This document shows positions 35,377 to 48,314 of a stretch of DNA of 64,000 bases, piece by piece; the first letter of the stretch is position 1, and the number at the start of each line of letters is the position of its first letter. This DNA is from Fomitopsis serialis (Eukaryota; Basidiomycota; Agaricomycetes; Polyporales; Fomitopsidaceae): positions 310,001 through 374,000 of the forward strand of contig NW_025954973.1 of the NCBI RefSeq assembly GCF_022376445.1, in the 5' to 3' direction. The position numbers and the translations under genes are program-made. Below the pieces are notes generated by a model that was given only the letters and a program-made list of their open reading frames with translations, ran no database searches and was not told the origin of the DNA.

Positions 35377-36633
35377 GATGTCCTCGGTCACCTATTAGGA
35401 CATAAGTCGACGTCGTGCACAGTGCAGGAATAACTCACGGTCTAGCAGCCTTAGAGGTGAGAGTAGGAGGGAAGCGAAGGGGTCTGGCGAAGGTCCAGCT
35501 AGACAAAGGGGGTCGGTAGGACGCTATGTACCCGTCGACTGTCTCTTTATTACACAGGACGGCCGCACAGCGCCGCCAATAAACTGCGTGGCCGGTTGGA
35601 CTCATCGCCCGAAGGCTCATGATCAGGGGCGCGCGGTCGATGCGTTTGATCGTGCCATAGCCGGTCCGCGAATAGGAGGTCCATATGCAGCCTAATACAC
35701 AGCACAGGTTTGGATGGTAGCAGGATGGCAGTCTGACAAGGAGCGTCTTTCTGCCGTAAATCATTGCTGAGTTTCATCAGCGCTTTCTGTCATCAGCGCG
35801 AGATGAGACTTTGTCAGTGTCACACAGCATCGAGCGCAACCGGAATACGTCCGTACAGGCAGTTCGCATCTTGCGGTAAACTGTGCGGTCCTATAAGCAG
35901 AGTACTTGAGGATATCTCTCAAAGCCAGCGGCCGCACTGCAACAGGAAATGAGAAGCTCGGCTCAGAATGAAGGGAAGTGAGGAACAACGATGTTAAAGG
36001 TGAGATGATTACATGTGAGTACTTATTGTGCACGGAGCTAAGGGGAGTTGAACTACACTCCATTGCCGCATGTCGAGCCCGACGCCAGCGAGTCTGGCCG
36101 TCTCGTCCAAGGGTCAGTGACGCGTTACTTGTTGCCATTCTGATCAGTTAATGCTCCTTGGACATTCTTTCCAGAGCGCATTGAAGAACATTCTCATACT
36201 TGGCAGATATTCTGGTATATTGCCACTACCGCCTGTTCGTGCGTACGGTATTCATACTAACATGGGTCGATTGATCAGCGAGCACGATAGATTCGATGCA
36301 CTTACCGTGCCTTTTCTCCAGCAACATGAGTGCGATATCTCATCCTTCGTAGCCAAGAGATCATGCAGTGTCGCGATTCAGGATGTACTCGGGGGGACGC
36401 AGATACTTAGGGGATTTGAGATCTTGAGAGCTTGAGGCAAAGTTCATTCCAGCGGCAGTGCGCACAGCTCCAAGCCTCCAGTCCAATTCAAGTTAGTGAC
36501 AGACGCGACACGTCACATGCATCACACTGTGATTGTTCGCGTCGTCACGTTTGAGACGCGTCGCGCTTGAGTCGCGCTAACCGCCTTTCCTTCGCCCACG
36601 ACCGCGCCATTACCCTCATCGCCAATTTCAACC
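35377..36633. other. Stretch without a firm gene; possible small minus-strand gene
   Basis: A minus-strand frame with an ATG at 36138 (MATSNASLTLGRDGQTRWRR, open to 35761) could be the first exon of a small gene, but no family feature supports it. The right end is the Timeless promoter. The ORF-poor part 36140-36550 shows nothing else I can name. Confidence 0.25.
36556..36561 (+). promoter_or_regulatory. MluI cell-cycle box (ACGCGT) upstream of Timeless
   Basis: A perfect ACGCGT hexamer lies 73-78 bases before the ATG, flanked by related GCGTC/TCGCG strings. ACGCGT is the MBF binding site that drives G1/S expression of replication genes in yeasts, which fits a replication-fork protein. A single hexamer can occur by chance. 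Confidence 0.45.
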
Positions 36634-39600
36634 ATGGAAGACGACGCTATATCTATCTCTGATGCCTCTGGCGATGAAGAATACCTGGATCGGCGTGCCA
36701 TCCTCGAACCTGCCATCCGGAGCGTGGTCGACGCGCTCGGTGGCTACGAGAACGGGTCGTATCGCCTCGGTGACGAATGTTATGGGTGCTTGAAGGATCT
36801 CAAGAAGCTCTGGAGGAAGGATGACACGGATGATGAGCGTACTGTGGCTCGTATCTTCTGGGAGACGAGGGTACTTCCCAACGACCTCGTTCCTATTCTG
36901 TTGGAGACCGCAGGCAAGGGACTCCTGGAAGACAAGTGCGCCATTGCATGCGCCGATCTCATGACCGCGATGACATGGCCGATTGACATGGCGGAGGAGT
37001 TGAAGGAGCTCGATGAAGAGCACGACAAGGGGACGGACTACACGCAGCTCGCGCTCAGCCATCTGCACTACAAGGCGGCTCTCCTGAGGCCAGGTGTCAT
37101 CCAGGCACTTTTCGGGATCACCCTGCCATGTTTGGCCAAGAGTCCCAAGGAGCGCAAGGAGCGGGACATCCAAATCATCAACGTTGTGCTTTACCTTATT
37201 CGCAACCTGGCGTTCATCAAGGACTTGCCGCCGAACATGCACCTCAGCGCAGACCAGGCCGAGTTTTCATCTTTGCAGTCTCGCCTGGTCAAAACGCTGT
37301 CAGACGCGAATGTTCTGGACTTTCTCGTTACAATCGCGTCAAGCGTCAGCACCGACCCGATGTTCAACGGTTGGAACGCTCTTGTACTCGAGATGTTCTA
37401 TCTTCTCTTCCGAGGCATCACGCCTTCCTCGCTAGCGTCGGACCAAAGTAAGGTGCGGCTTTACGGGTCTTTTTGGATCGCATGTGCTCAACGCGGTTCA
37501 GGAGCCAACGCAGAACCTGCGGCGCCTCCTCGCTGTAGAGGACCAGCGGAGGCGAGACTTTCGCCGGAATGCTACATCACGACACTCCCGATTCGGTACA
37601 ACACTCTCAGTCAAACTGAACCCCAAGAAGTCGCAAGCAAAAGCGGTCGACGAAGAGGCCCCGCAGGCTGATGCCGAACCGGCAGGAGCATCCCAGACAT
37701 TGGTCCTCCACCACCAGCAAGCGCTAAACCGAGACTCAGGCAGCATCGTGGATCAGTTGAAGAAACAGAGGAAGCAAAAGAGCAAGAAGGTAGATGAGCT
37801 GGCGCGAGAGGACAACCTATCCGTGGACGCGAAACTCTTACTACAGAACCTCGCGCGCACATTCATCGAGGCTTGCTTCAATTGTGAGTGTCCCGTCACT
37901 CGCTTCGACACGGGGTTTGAAGAGTCATGTTGCAAACACAGCGTTCCTCTCATCGCTACTGAAGGATATCAGAGCCGAGAGGGCGAAGATCACCGAGAAG
38001 GATAACCTCCGGCTGCTGTATGTGGCGAAGTGGTTCCTGGAGTTCTTTCTATGTGTCCGTGCCAGCCAAGGATCCGACAACGCATGGAGTTTCGGTCTGA
38101 TCGCAGAGGTGACTGATCGGGCATGGATTGTCTGGGTGCTGAAGCGCATGCGTCAGGCCGTGGAAGAGAAGGTGCGCTCCATCCTGATGCTAACAACCCT
38201 CTCTGACCCTCTGCGACAGCCGAAAGCCTGGAACGAGCTCCAAGCCGGCATCGACTGTCTCACGCAGCTCGTCCTCTTGATCGACGCTATGTCTACGTCG
38301 CCTGTCGCCTCCGAAGCTGATGTCGCGGACGTTCTCCAGCAGCAACTCATCTACAACGGCGAGGTGCTGGACCTTGCGTTTGACAGCCTCCGTGCGTACC
38401 GGGAGAACACGCAGAGTCTGGCATACCTTGATTCGAGTGTGCACCTTGCGTATGCGCTCTTCCGGATGCTCGAGCGCTGGGGAAAGAAACGCAGCGGGAA
38501 GGGTGAGATGTATGTCCGGCGGAAAGAGAAGGCGAGGAGAAGGAAAGGTGCGTAGGTTCTCTTGAACAACGAGGTTCGACGAGCCAACGCGTCGATCTCA
38601 GGTGCCGGGAAGGTGAGGACGACGGCGTACCGGATGAAGAAGAGGAGCCGCAAGTCGATCAGGATGACATGATCCATGAGACCATGTTCACATTCGACAT
38701 GTTTGAAGCGGTATGTTGTCACTGACGGCTTGCGGTCGCGTCCTGACCATGTCTCCTAGAAATTCGCTCACTCGGACATCACACAAACTCTGCTGTCGTG
38801 CGTCTCCCGGTACAAGGAGTTCACGTCAGCGGACAAGATGAAGCGCGTCGTGAGCCTGATGCATCGGCAAGCCGTCAAGGCCAAGGCAGAGGGTCTCTAC
38901 TTCAACGTCTGTGCATCAACAACCTTCGCAGCGAGACGGTTGCTAACTGATTGCATCCACATAGGTATCTACTCTGGATCTCTTCAAGAACATTCTCGCG
39001 GACGAGAAGTCCATGCCAAAGGACCAGCCCTACAAAGACCTCATGAATCTCATCAATACATCTTGCGCCAGTTTTTCAAGGCCGTTGAGGAGGAATCGTT
39101 CCTCGTTGTCAGGCGTCTTCCCCATGAACCGGGGCCACTGGAAGGAATTCTCGAGTTGGACGCCCGAGGAGAAGAAGAGCGGTCGGGCTGAGAAAGTGGA
39201 GGACACCAGGTTCCCGCAGGATGTCCAGGTCAAGAAAGGATATTCATGGAGCGAGCAGCTCGGCATCGCGATCGCGTGTCTGGTTGAGGAGGGCAAGATC
39301 GAGTTGATAGACTGGGTGAAGCAGGTGAGATGAATGTGCATGGGCAGTCACGCAGTGCTCTAACGATTGGATCCCTAGATTCTCATGCTCGCTATGGGGC
39401 AGCGACAACGTATCATCGAGGATACGGATGGCTCGTCTTCGAACGTCATCGACGTGGACAGCGACGACGAGCACGAGAACGAGCTCGCGGCGGTCACTGC
39501 GAAAAGAGGACCGTCTGAGGAAGCTCTCGCAAAGATCACCGACTACTGTGAGTCTTTTGTTGCAGACGTTCGAGTGTACTGAGGACGATCTTTCACAATT

Positions 39601-40573
39601 TCGTTAGTAATTCCCTATGTCACTGACGAACAAGCCAATGCCGCCACTCAAGATCCGCATCTCAAGCTTCTGTTTCGTCTCATAAAATTCGAGATTCTGG
39701 ACGAAGGTGAGGCGAGGAGAATCAGCAATTCTAGCGTCACATCATTGACCGTACGGAACAGACGCGAATGAGCTGGAATGGCACATCCCTGCAGCGATTT
39801 TGCCCTCTGATCTCCAAAGCTATCTCAACGTTATCAACCAGTTCCTCGAGAGCCCGATCGAACTTGATGGTAAGAAAGCGTCGCAGCTACTCAACAAGAA
39901 ACGACGCAGACGGCGGCGACGCCGTTCGCCTTCCCCCGACCCTGATGCGAGCGCCTCGGAGGGCGAAGAGCCGAAGAAGCGGAAGGAGAAGAAGAAAAAG
40001 GAGAAGCAGCAGTACAAGTCCGCACAGTTCATCGAGGACAGCGATGCGGAGATGGAGGACTTAGAGGCCTTCCTCGAGAAGGAGAAGGCTCTCAGAGAGC
40101 GGACTGCGCTGTTGGCGGCGTCCACAGGGCATATCGCGACAATGAGGCCTACTGGGACGAAGAAGCGGCGCAAGCGGGCGACGGATGACGGCGGTGCAAA
40201 GAAGAGGCGGCGCAAAGGGCGGAAGGGGGCCGACGCAGAGGAGGAAGTGGAGGAGGCACAGAGTGCACCGAAGGGCGACGACAGCGATTCAGACGACAGC
40301 GACCTGAACCTTTTCGGCTCGCCCAGAAGATCTCCCTCAACTCAGCCAACCTCCCCTGACCCTGTCGAGGCAGAGCCGCCAAAGCCGAGGCCAAGGCCGC
40401 GTCCACGGCGGAAGTTGGCCAGTGAAGCTGTGGAGGACACTACGCAAGATCCGCATCCGACACCTGCCAATGCCGAGGACAGAACTGTAAAATCTCCGTC
40501 GCCGCTTCCATCCGCTCTAGAGGTCAAAAAGAAAGGAAGATTGCAACTTGTTACTTCAGATGGGGAAGACTAG
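36634..40573 (+). CDS. TOF1: Timeless/Tof1/Swi1 replication fork protection protein
   Basis: Orthologue of Timeless (Tof1/Swi1), which with Tipin/Csm3 stabilises paused replication forks and transmits the S-phase checkpoint. The start is ATG 36634 (MEDDAISISDASGDEEYLDRR). The conserved N-terminal helical repeat domain reads EPAIRSVVDALGGYE, YRLGDECYGCLKDLKKLWRKDD, LPNDLVPILLETAG, ACADLMTAMTWPIDMAEELK, then RDIQIINVVLYLIRNLAFIKDLP and across an intron ATSRHSRFGTTLSVKLN. Later parts are FLEFFLCVRAS, ETMFTFDMFEA, FAHSDITQTLLSCVSRYKEF, MNRGHWKEFSSWTPEEKK and LKLLFRLIKFEIL, then a basic/acidic disordered tail ending GRLQLVTSDGED. The frame is disturbed around 39055-39110 (NLIN-YILRQFFKAVEEESFLVV lies in another frame than its neighbours). 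It may also be off near 38602, unless the AAG acceptor is used there. Confidence 0.9.
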
Positions 40574-41331
40574 ACGATGTTTCTTGGACTTAGTATCCGT
40601 CCGTGCCAGTCCTTGATTCGCCACATGCAGGCAGCATTTTTTATGCATCTACTTGATGTCGTTAAGGGGCTAGTCCTTGGAGTCGTGCCGCTCGGCGTGC
40701 TCCTGTTGATCCTGTACTTGATTTCGCGTTCCTGTCATGCCACGATGTCGACGTCCGACACCTCGAGCTTCGGGCCCATCTACTCGACGAAGTACAGCAG
40801 GTTTCCGACGGCGTGTCCGCTGTCTTGAACCGGGAGATATCACCGCTTGAATGCACACAGGTTAAGCTCGCAGAGTTTCAAATGTGAACCCGGTGAGAAT
40901 CGAACTGCCAGTGTGACGAACTGCTGGCCGGCGCTCCATTGTCTTTGCGCCATCATGCATCATGACCACCTCACCTTTCGAGCGTAACGCGCACCGTCCA
41001 GTACCCAATACCATCGATGAGTGAGGCCCTCGTCTCTACCATCTTCACCGCTCGTGAGCTAGGTTCGACACAACCCGCACGTGAGCGCCGCGTGGGGTCT
41101 GAGCGGACTAACTAGCTCGTGAGCTCGGGTTCGCCAAAGGACGACTAGTCTCCGGAAAAGTAAGCCTCACTGTCATGCCAACTCAAACGGATGGCTTCCG
41201 AGTCTCGAACATGCATCTGTGATGTAAGGCGGCAGTAAGATGCTGATACCCCACACGATGCAGTAGGTATGCAATTCTCGTACGTCCTGTGGAAGCAGGG
41301 GGATAGTGATTCAAAGCATACATAGAAGATA
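40574..41331. other. Intergenic, convergent 3' flanks
   Basis: About 760 bases between the Timeless stop and the DBP4 stop. There is a tRNA-like 3' end on the minus strand near 40886-40910 (GGTTCGATTCTCACC type), but no matching acceptor or D arm, so no RNA gene is called. A hydrophobic plus-strand frame (40577-40828) looks accidental. Confidence 0.4.
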
Positions 41332-44039
41332 CTACCGGCGACTACGTAGAAACTGTAAGGCCAACTCCTCTTCTTCTTCAAGTGTGGCGCCATCAGAACT
41401 GTGTTTGCGACCTTGACCACCAGAAGGTCTGTTGCGCTTTGCAGGAGGCGCCTCGTCCTCGTCCTCGTCCTCGGAGGGCAAGTCGAACTCCGGGCTGACA
41501 TAGCCATCGTCCTCACCCAGAGGATCTTGAGTGGCTGCCATCGGTCCGCTATCACCCATTCCCTGTGACGGTCATCAATGTCAGCTTAGACATCAATCCA
41601 TTCGCTCTTCAGTCACATACCTCACGTTCCCTCTCCTTCCTCTTCCTCTTCCTCTCTCTCTTCTTCTCTCGCGCCTCCTCCTTATCCTTGACATCCGCCT
41701 CCTTCATTCGCCCCCTCTCGCCCTCGACGAACACCCTCCCTGCCTCCTTGACCGCAGCGCCGCCCTCCCCGAAGACCTCTTCTGGCGCTTTCATCTCGTA
41801 GATCTCATGCGCGCCACCCTCGTCGTCAAACACAAGCTTGTTTCCCTGCGGGCCAGACTTGACGACTGCCTTCTTCGACAGCGCCATCCTCTGCTTGCGC
41901 TTCGAGGTGTACTCAGATTCAGGCATGGCAGACGGGTCCGCGGGCAGCTCATGGTCCGCCCGCTTGAGGGTGATGAAGTCGTCCTCCTCGTCGGACCCAG
42001 TGGCGTGCTCGACGAGCTTGGTGTAGTGCTCCGAGAGGATGTTCTGGTTCTTGCGCTCGAACATCCGATCGTACTTCGTCCGCACGCGGCTCGCCTTCTC
42101 CTTCTCCTTGTCTTTCCCAGGTTGCTGCTCCTCGTCATCGCTTGACGCGCCGCTGCTCTCGTTTCTGAGCCCGAGCCACTCCTGGAGGCCTCGCTCTCCT
42201 CTCCCTCGCTTTCCCGCGCCTGGCGAGCGGCGCTAGACTCGGCGATCGCGACAGCATGACTTGCATTTTTCTTCTTCTTTGCCAGTTCCCTGCTCAAGAA
42301 CTTAATTTTGGGCATCCCAGGGAGACCGAGTGACTCCGCAAAGCGCTCCACCGGCAGCTCGTCGACCTTGAATACAGACTTGTCCTTCTGCAGGTGGACA
42401 GAGCGCAGATACGAGACGAATGTCTATCCGACACGATGCATCAGCAGGCCATTCGCAAGATATGAACGTCGCTATGACTTACCCGCTGTCCCAGATACTT
42501 GATCTCAGGATCTTGAAAGGCCAGATTCTGCAGCTGGTTCTCGATGTTCTGCGTCTTGCTCGCTCGGATCTTGATCTTCTCCACCTGCAATCCCTTCTTC
42601 TCTAACGCAGCCTTCATCCCTTCCTCCTCACTCGGCATCAAGAACAGCAGTGCACGGCCCGAGCTCTCATAACGCGCCGTGCGGCCGACACGGTGCACGT
42701 ACGTTTCCGCATCCTCTGGCGCGTCGACCTGGACGACCCAGTCGACGGAGGGGAAGTCGAGCCCCCGCGCTGCAATGTCGGTAGCCAATAAGACGGCCTT
42801 CTGCATGCCGGTGAAGCGCTGGAACGTCTCGAGCCGTATTGTCTGCTTCTGCTTCCCGTGTAAGTGCAGCAGGGGTACACCAGGGTGCAGTCGCCGGAAG
42901 GTCTCGAAGACGAACCGGACCTGCTTACAGCTCGAGAGGAAGACGAGTGTCTTGGCTTGAAGGTGCGACTTAAGGAAGGACCAAAGGAGGGAGAGTTTCT
43001 GGTCGAGAGTGGTCACGACGTAGTTCTGCTGGAGGGATGCCGGTGTGGCGAGGGAGCTGGAGCTTTCGGCTACACCAATTGAGACTGGGTCGGTCAGCGA
43101 GAGACGAGCGAGGGATACGACTGAGTCGGTTTGCGTAGCTGAGAAGAGGAGGGTTTGCCGAGTTTTTGGAAGATGGAAGAGGAGCGCAGTGAGAGTGCGG
43201 TGGAATCCCATGTCGAGAATACGATCGGCTTCGTCAAGAACGAGGATCTGCAGGTTATCACACTCAAAGCCGATGGTCTGGTCCATGTGCTGCAATAGAC
43301 GGCCAGGGGTCGCGACTAGGATGTTCATCCGAGAAAGACGCTCCCTCTCGTCTTTGAGGTTCTTCCCTCCGATAACCAGTCCCGCAGAAAAGCTATGGTA
43401 GCCACCTATGGATCGTAGCACGTCAAATATTTGGACTGCCTGCACGGGGTCATTCAGTCAAGTCAAAACCTAAGCGTTAGACAGACGCACCAGCTCTCGT
43501 GTAGGCGAAATAATCAAAGCTCCAAGACCATCCTGAGGACCCCACTTTCTCCGATACAACATCTCTAGAACAGGGATCAGGAAGGCCAGCGTCTTGCCGC
43601 TCCCTGTCCTCGCTGCGCCTAGAACGTCCTTGCCCTTCAGCGACACAGGCAGACTTTTCGCCTGGATGTCTGTCATCTTCGTGAAGTATGCTTTCTTCAA
43701 ACCTGGTGATAATTACACCGTCACCACTATACAGTATGTTGGTTGCGCTCATGCTTACCTCGCTTGGTGAAGTCGGAGATCGGGAGGTCAGCGAAAGCTT
43801 TCAAGCCCGGAGGGGGCTCCTGCAACAATCACGCTGCGTCAACATATAAGTAACCACTAAAGCCCGAGCCTCATATCTGGACTTACAAATTGTGATGCCG
43901 CCTGCTCTAAGGCTTCGATTGTCTTCGCCTCCGAGACTTTGCGCGACTTTGACGAGTGTAGACCATTCTTCGGTTTTGTGCCCTTCTTCGATTTGGGCTT
44001 GGCAGGTTTGGCAGCGCGAGAGGGTCCAGCTTCACCCAT
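41332..44039 (-). CDS. DBP4: DEAD-box RNA helicase DBP4/DDX10
   Basis: Nucleolar ATP-dependent RNA helicase needed for 40S ribosome biogenesis (release of U14 snoRNA in yeast). Start ATG 44039, stop 41332-41334. Helicase motifs in order: Q motif region [23 protein letters not shown], motif [10 protein letters not shown], Ia PTRELA (split by an intron), Ib [98 protein letters not shown]. The C-terminal extension ([48 protein letters not shown]) and the lysine-rich tail ([20 protein letters not shown]) are typical of the family. A base seems to be missing near 42159-42165, where the tail changes frame. It shares a 344-base divergent promoter with SLX1. Confidence 0.92.
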
Positions 44040-44383
44040 TGTAAACCCTTCTGTGCTCCGGAAGAATCTGACAAGAGCGCAGGCGGATGCAAGGGAGAAG
44101 AGAGAATGTATACCGTCTTGCCACTAAACTTGGGAAACGTGACGCGAAATTCGTTGTGGCGCTGTGACATGCGCGTGACACTGCGCGAATTGATCGACGC
44201 GGCGACGCGCTCGGTTGCTGCCACAAACGCGCGCGACTGCCACCAGGTTGCCCCAAGTTTACCCCTTGACCTCTGCGACCGGCTCTTGCTTGCTGCTTCT
44301 GCTTTCCAAACCCATTGGCTGTGCGGCAATAACTGTATCTCCAGATCTCTGTATAACTATCTCGCTTTCAACCATCCACTGAG
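44040..44383. promoter_or_regulatory. Bidirectional promoter between DBP4 and SLX1
   Basis: The 344 bases between the divergent ATGs are rich in CpG words (TGACATGCGCGTGACA, GACGCGGCGACGCG). There are no gene features. Shared regulation of a ribosome-biogenesis helicase and a DNA-repair nuclease is possible but not shown. Confidence 0.4.
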
Positions 44384-46461
44384 ATGCCTCGCAAAGTCAA
44401 GTCTTCTTTAGTCGACCACCACTTTCCCCGGTTCTACGCATGCTACCTACTCAAGAGCATCCGCACGGCGCGCGCGACTGCGTGAGCTGTACATTTGTCT
44501 ACTTGAAGGCCTGCTGATTCTGAGATCTACTAAGGACATATATAGGGAGCACGCCGAGCCCTCCCAGACGCATACGGTTCGCGCTTCCGCCGGTGAACGG
44601 TCGTGCTGTTACCACTCACTTCATATGCCCAGCCAACACAATGGCGAAATCACGCAAGGCGCATGGAAGACAAAGCACAACAGGCCTTGGATCATGCAGA
44701 TGATCGTCTACGGTTTCCCCTCCAAGCTCACAGCGCTGCAGTTCGAATGGGCATGGCAGCACCCGCACATCTCGCGTCACCTTCGAGGCGAGGACGGCAA
44801 GGCCGTCTTCCAGAACAACTCGAAGTCGAGGTACTTGAAGACGAATGTCTCGTTCGTATGCGCGCTCTTCGACTCGTGGTGAATACGCATGCTCACGCAG
44901 ACTGTTGTCCAGGATCGCACGAAGTATGATATGCTCTCACCCGTACAACACATGGCCTCTGCGTGTCAAGCTGTTCACTGCCGAAGCTGAGAAAGCCTGG
45001 AGCGATGCTGCCCGTGATGCTGACGACCTCGCGCTTCCGCAGGGGTTCTCCTACACGGTCGAACTCGAGGGCGTGGACGGGAAGTCAGGCAAGGCGGGCA
45101 CAGGGAGAACGGGGCCAATCGATGTGAACGATGGTGAGTCTTTCGACCTCCCCTGGTATCGTCATCGTTGAACTGTGTGCCCAGTGGCCTTTACCTCGGA
45201 CCACCTCCGAAAATGGACCACCGTGTTAGCGTCGCCCAGGCCATTGCTCTGTTCTGTCTGTAATGAAGCCTTGGACCGCCAAATCATAGTGAGTCATACC
45301 TTTCGCACCTCATACAAGTTCACACCAACTCATAGCCATGACCGACCCAGGACCCGATGACTACCGCGCTATGCCCCTCCCCAAATTGTACTACGGTCTC
45401 GCACCTCTCCTGTCTCTGCTCCGATTTCCTTGAACACGAGCGCTCGACAGATGCGACTCCTGGCAGGCTCGCGATGATCCCCCGGGGCGGCGAGTGCCGT
45501 TCGTGTCGCACGTACATCCTATGGGGTGATGTCATACGGGGGTGCTACAGACGCAGGGGCGACGACGCGCCTCAGCCCGAGTCCGACGGTATGGAGGATG
45601 AAGAAGCGCAGTCGCTTGAGGATGCCGAAATTGTCCTACCGCCGACTCGGCAACCCAGTAAGAAAGCCCTAGGCAAGACCGCCAGCCGGCGCCGGGGAGG
45701 CGCAGCCCCGAGGAAACGCCCCGCAGCACTTCTTGAAGAGGGCTTGAGCGAAGGGGAGTTCTTCGACTTGAATAACGTTTCTGGATCTTCCGAGGACGAT
45801 TCTGCGGGCGGCGAACCTCTCGTGGTGGCATCTGTACAACGTACCACCACGGCGTCGCGTACGGCGGTAGGACGGGGAAACACACCAGAGAACAACCGCC
45901 CGGAGGAGGCGGCGCCAGTGCCGAGCTCGAGCACTAGGCAGAACCCTACGAGATCTCATCCAGAGAAAAGTACAAAGGTATCCCGTGGTGCAAGGAGGGA
46001 CGTCCAGGCTCCGCGCCAGCAAGAACCGCAGAGCCACGGAGTACCACATCCAACGTCGCCGCCGATGTTCCGTCAGCGCAGGTCAATGCCCCGACTTCCA
46101 AACCCCCGATGTCCTTGGCCTCGCAACACCGCCAAAACCCTCGCACAAGGGCACCGCCCACGTATGTCGAGATAAGCGACTCCTCCGAATCGGACCTGTC
46201 AGACTTCGATGACGGTGCGGAACCCGCACCAACAGGAGCCCCGCGACGTGCATTGGGGCGCAGCCAGAAGAAGACTTTGATGCAATGGGCGGGCCTGACA
46301 GTCTGCACTCGGGATCGCCCCGCCAACGGCTCAGCCGTGCTCTCTCGACACTCTCCATCTCTTCGGGGTCGGAGCTGCCGGACATGGCGCACATACTGCG
46401 GGATCTGGAGAGGAAGAAGAAGCAAGATGATGATGAGGACGTGGTAGTGGTGTCCGATTAA
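44384..46461 (+). CDS. SLX1: Structure-specific endonuclease subunit SLX1
   Basis: Catalytic subunit of the SLX1-SLX4 nuclease, which cuts branched DNA such as 5' flaps and Holliday junctions. Start ATG 44384 ([23 protein letters not shown]). The GIY-YIG domain is split over three exons: YACYLLKSI, then [19 protein letters not shown], then [49 protein letters not shown] follows after an intron I could not place exactly. The zinc-binding RING/PHD-like region has CSVCNEALD, then [20 protein letters not shown] and the Cys pair CRSC. A long acidic/Ser-rich tail ends [19 protein letters not shown] with stop TAA 46459-46461. To reach that end the frame must change near 46036-46050 and again near 46228-46262. 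The catalytic Arg and Glu of GIY-YIG nucleases can be assigned to RRIRQH and LQFEWAW. Confidence 0.88.
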
Positions 46462-47939
46462 AGGCCGCACCGTGCGTTGGCTTCTCTTGTATCGAGTTCA
46501 CATCTGCATGCATCTAGTTTGGGATTTAGATCGTCGGTTTTAATGTGCTGAAACTCGAACACGGTGTTGCGGCGCGCATGGAAGGTGGTTGTTCCGAGTG
46601 TGGTTTGATGTTCACGGAGGCCAGTAGACTCGTGTTGTTGGCAAGATTGCGATCTTTGTCGGATGGAAGCACCACCGACTGGGAAGATGTCCGGGGTGCG
46701 CACCTCTTACAAAAGCAGCGCTTCGTTCATTACGTCGAAGCATTCCGCCAAGACGGTGCAAAGTTCGTTCTCTTCTTGCCGAGACAATATCGTTTCAGTG
46801 CTGGGGCCTGAGCCTGGCAGATCAGTGCCGCGCACGGCCCACAGACCGTTCTGCAGAATGGCTTCAGGTACGTAACGTAAATCATCAGGTGCAAGATCGA
46901 GCCAGTTTGCTCACCGTGGTGCGGACACGACAAACCTTCCATACCGACGTTCACTCAAGGATGCGACCAAGCTGTCGAACCCCTGCGGCATTAAAGTGCA
47001 CTTCTCCTTTATCTCCATCCCGAGTTCGCAACGCCAAGACGCATAGTCTCAGACAAGGCTTACTTACTAGACGGCTCAGGCCACCTGGGGGCGCAGGAAA
47101 CGACGGCCCACGATGAGTCTCCCGTCTACACATCAAATGTGGGCGAACATGACGATGACGAGGGGCTCCTACTACCCCCTGCGACAAATTTTCTACGAAC
47201 TGAACGGCGATGATATTTACTTTAGTATGCTTCCGGTGCGTCCATACTTGGTTTACATAGCACTCTCTACGGCAGGGCAACCCTAGACTGATCGGATGTA
47301 TCCACCAGCCGATGTCGACTGTAGAGGACCTACTCCTCGAGAGATGGTTACCGGCGCTGGATACGCTCGCCATCGAGAGCGTCACCGAACACACATCTCC
47401 GTCCGAGTGTGGACACCACTACGACAAAAGAAGGTGTGAACGAAACAAAGCGGCGAGACTACTCACAGTGAGTCGCGCATCATAAAGGTGTGCAGAGCCT
47501 TGTTCACGCTCCGGTCGGTACGTCCAGAAGCTCTTGGAGCACATGCGAAGGCGCTTTTCTCAAATGAAGGATCAGCTGGTTGTAGGAAGAAAGGCATGGC
47601 GTCGTTGACTTGACTGGGTGTCTGTTGCCAGTGCTGTAGGAGGTACTGTAAGCCTCTTTATCATTACTGCACTATAAAGCATAGGAGGAGCCGTAGTAGC
47701 TCCTGTGCTGTACATCTCCAAGTTGCCGAGGAACCATCACCGCCGCACCGAACAGACTCGGAACAGCCGGATGTGTTCCTCTCTGTACTGAGCCTGCAGC
47801 TTCATCATTGTAAGTATCATACAGTATATCATATCGCCCGAATAGTAGCAGGCTACAATGATTGCTAGCCCCGGCCCATCCCTGATGCCAGTCACGCATA
47901 TGAATGCTTCAAGGTGGCGTTTGGCCGAGTTCTCATGCT
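46462..47939. other. Gene-poor stretch left of the tandem duplication
   Basis: About 1.5 kb with no supported gene. Several medium open frames exist on both strands but show no domain, signal peptide or consistent splicing. Confidence 0.35.
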
Positions 47940-48314
47940 AGTTATGACTCTGAGTTGGTTTCGAGAGCGCCCCCCAAATGCCGCCATCAAACCTCCCAGA
48001 TTGCGATCTGCGCATGCGCCCGCCGACGCGTCGCGCCGGGTAAGGTTAGAAGCACGAACTCGTGTCTCACCTTCCACGGGCAGGCTGCGGTTCAACGCGT
48101 AGTCGCAGTCATGCCAAGAGCTGCTCAATGTGCGATTATATTCTCTAGGGCAAACACTCTACTGACTGTACCATGTCCGGCAGCAAACGTAGTAGTACAT
48201 CGCGGTCCCCATCGACTACGCATCCCTGTGGATCCCATCCGAGTTCCTGTCAGGCGAAATCGCGCACACTGGCAAGGAACGCGGGGCGTGAAGCGCAAAT
48301 TGGAACATTCAACT

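Noticed and set aside
40880..40945. tRNA-like 3' end on the minus strand (GGTTCGATTCTCACC type T arm)
   Set aside because: No matching acceptor stem, D arm or seven-base anticodon loop could be drawn.
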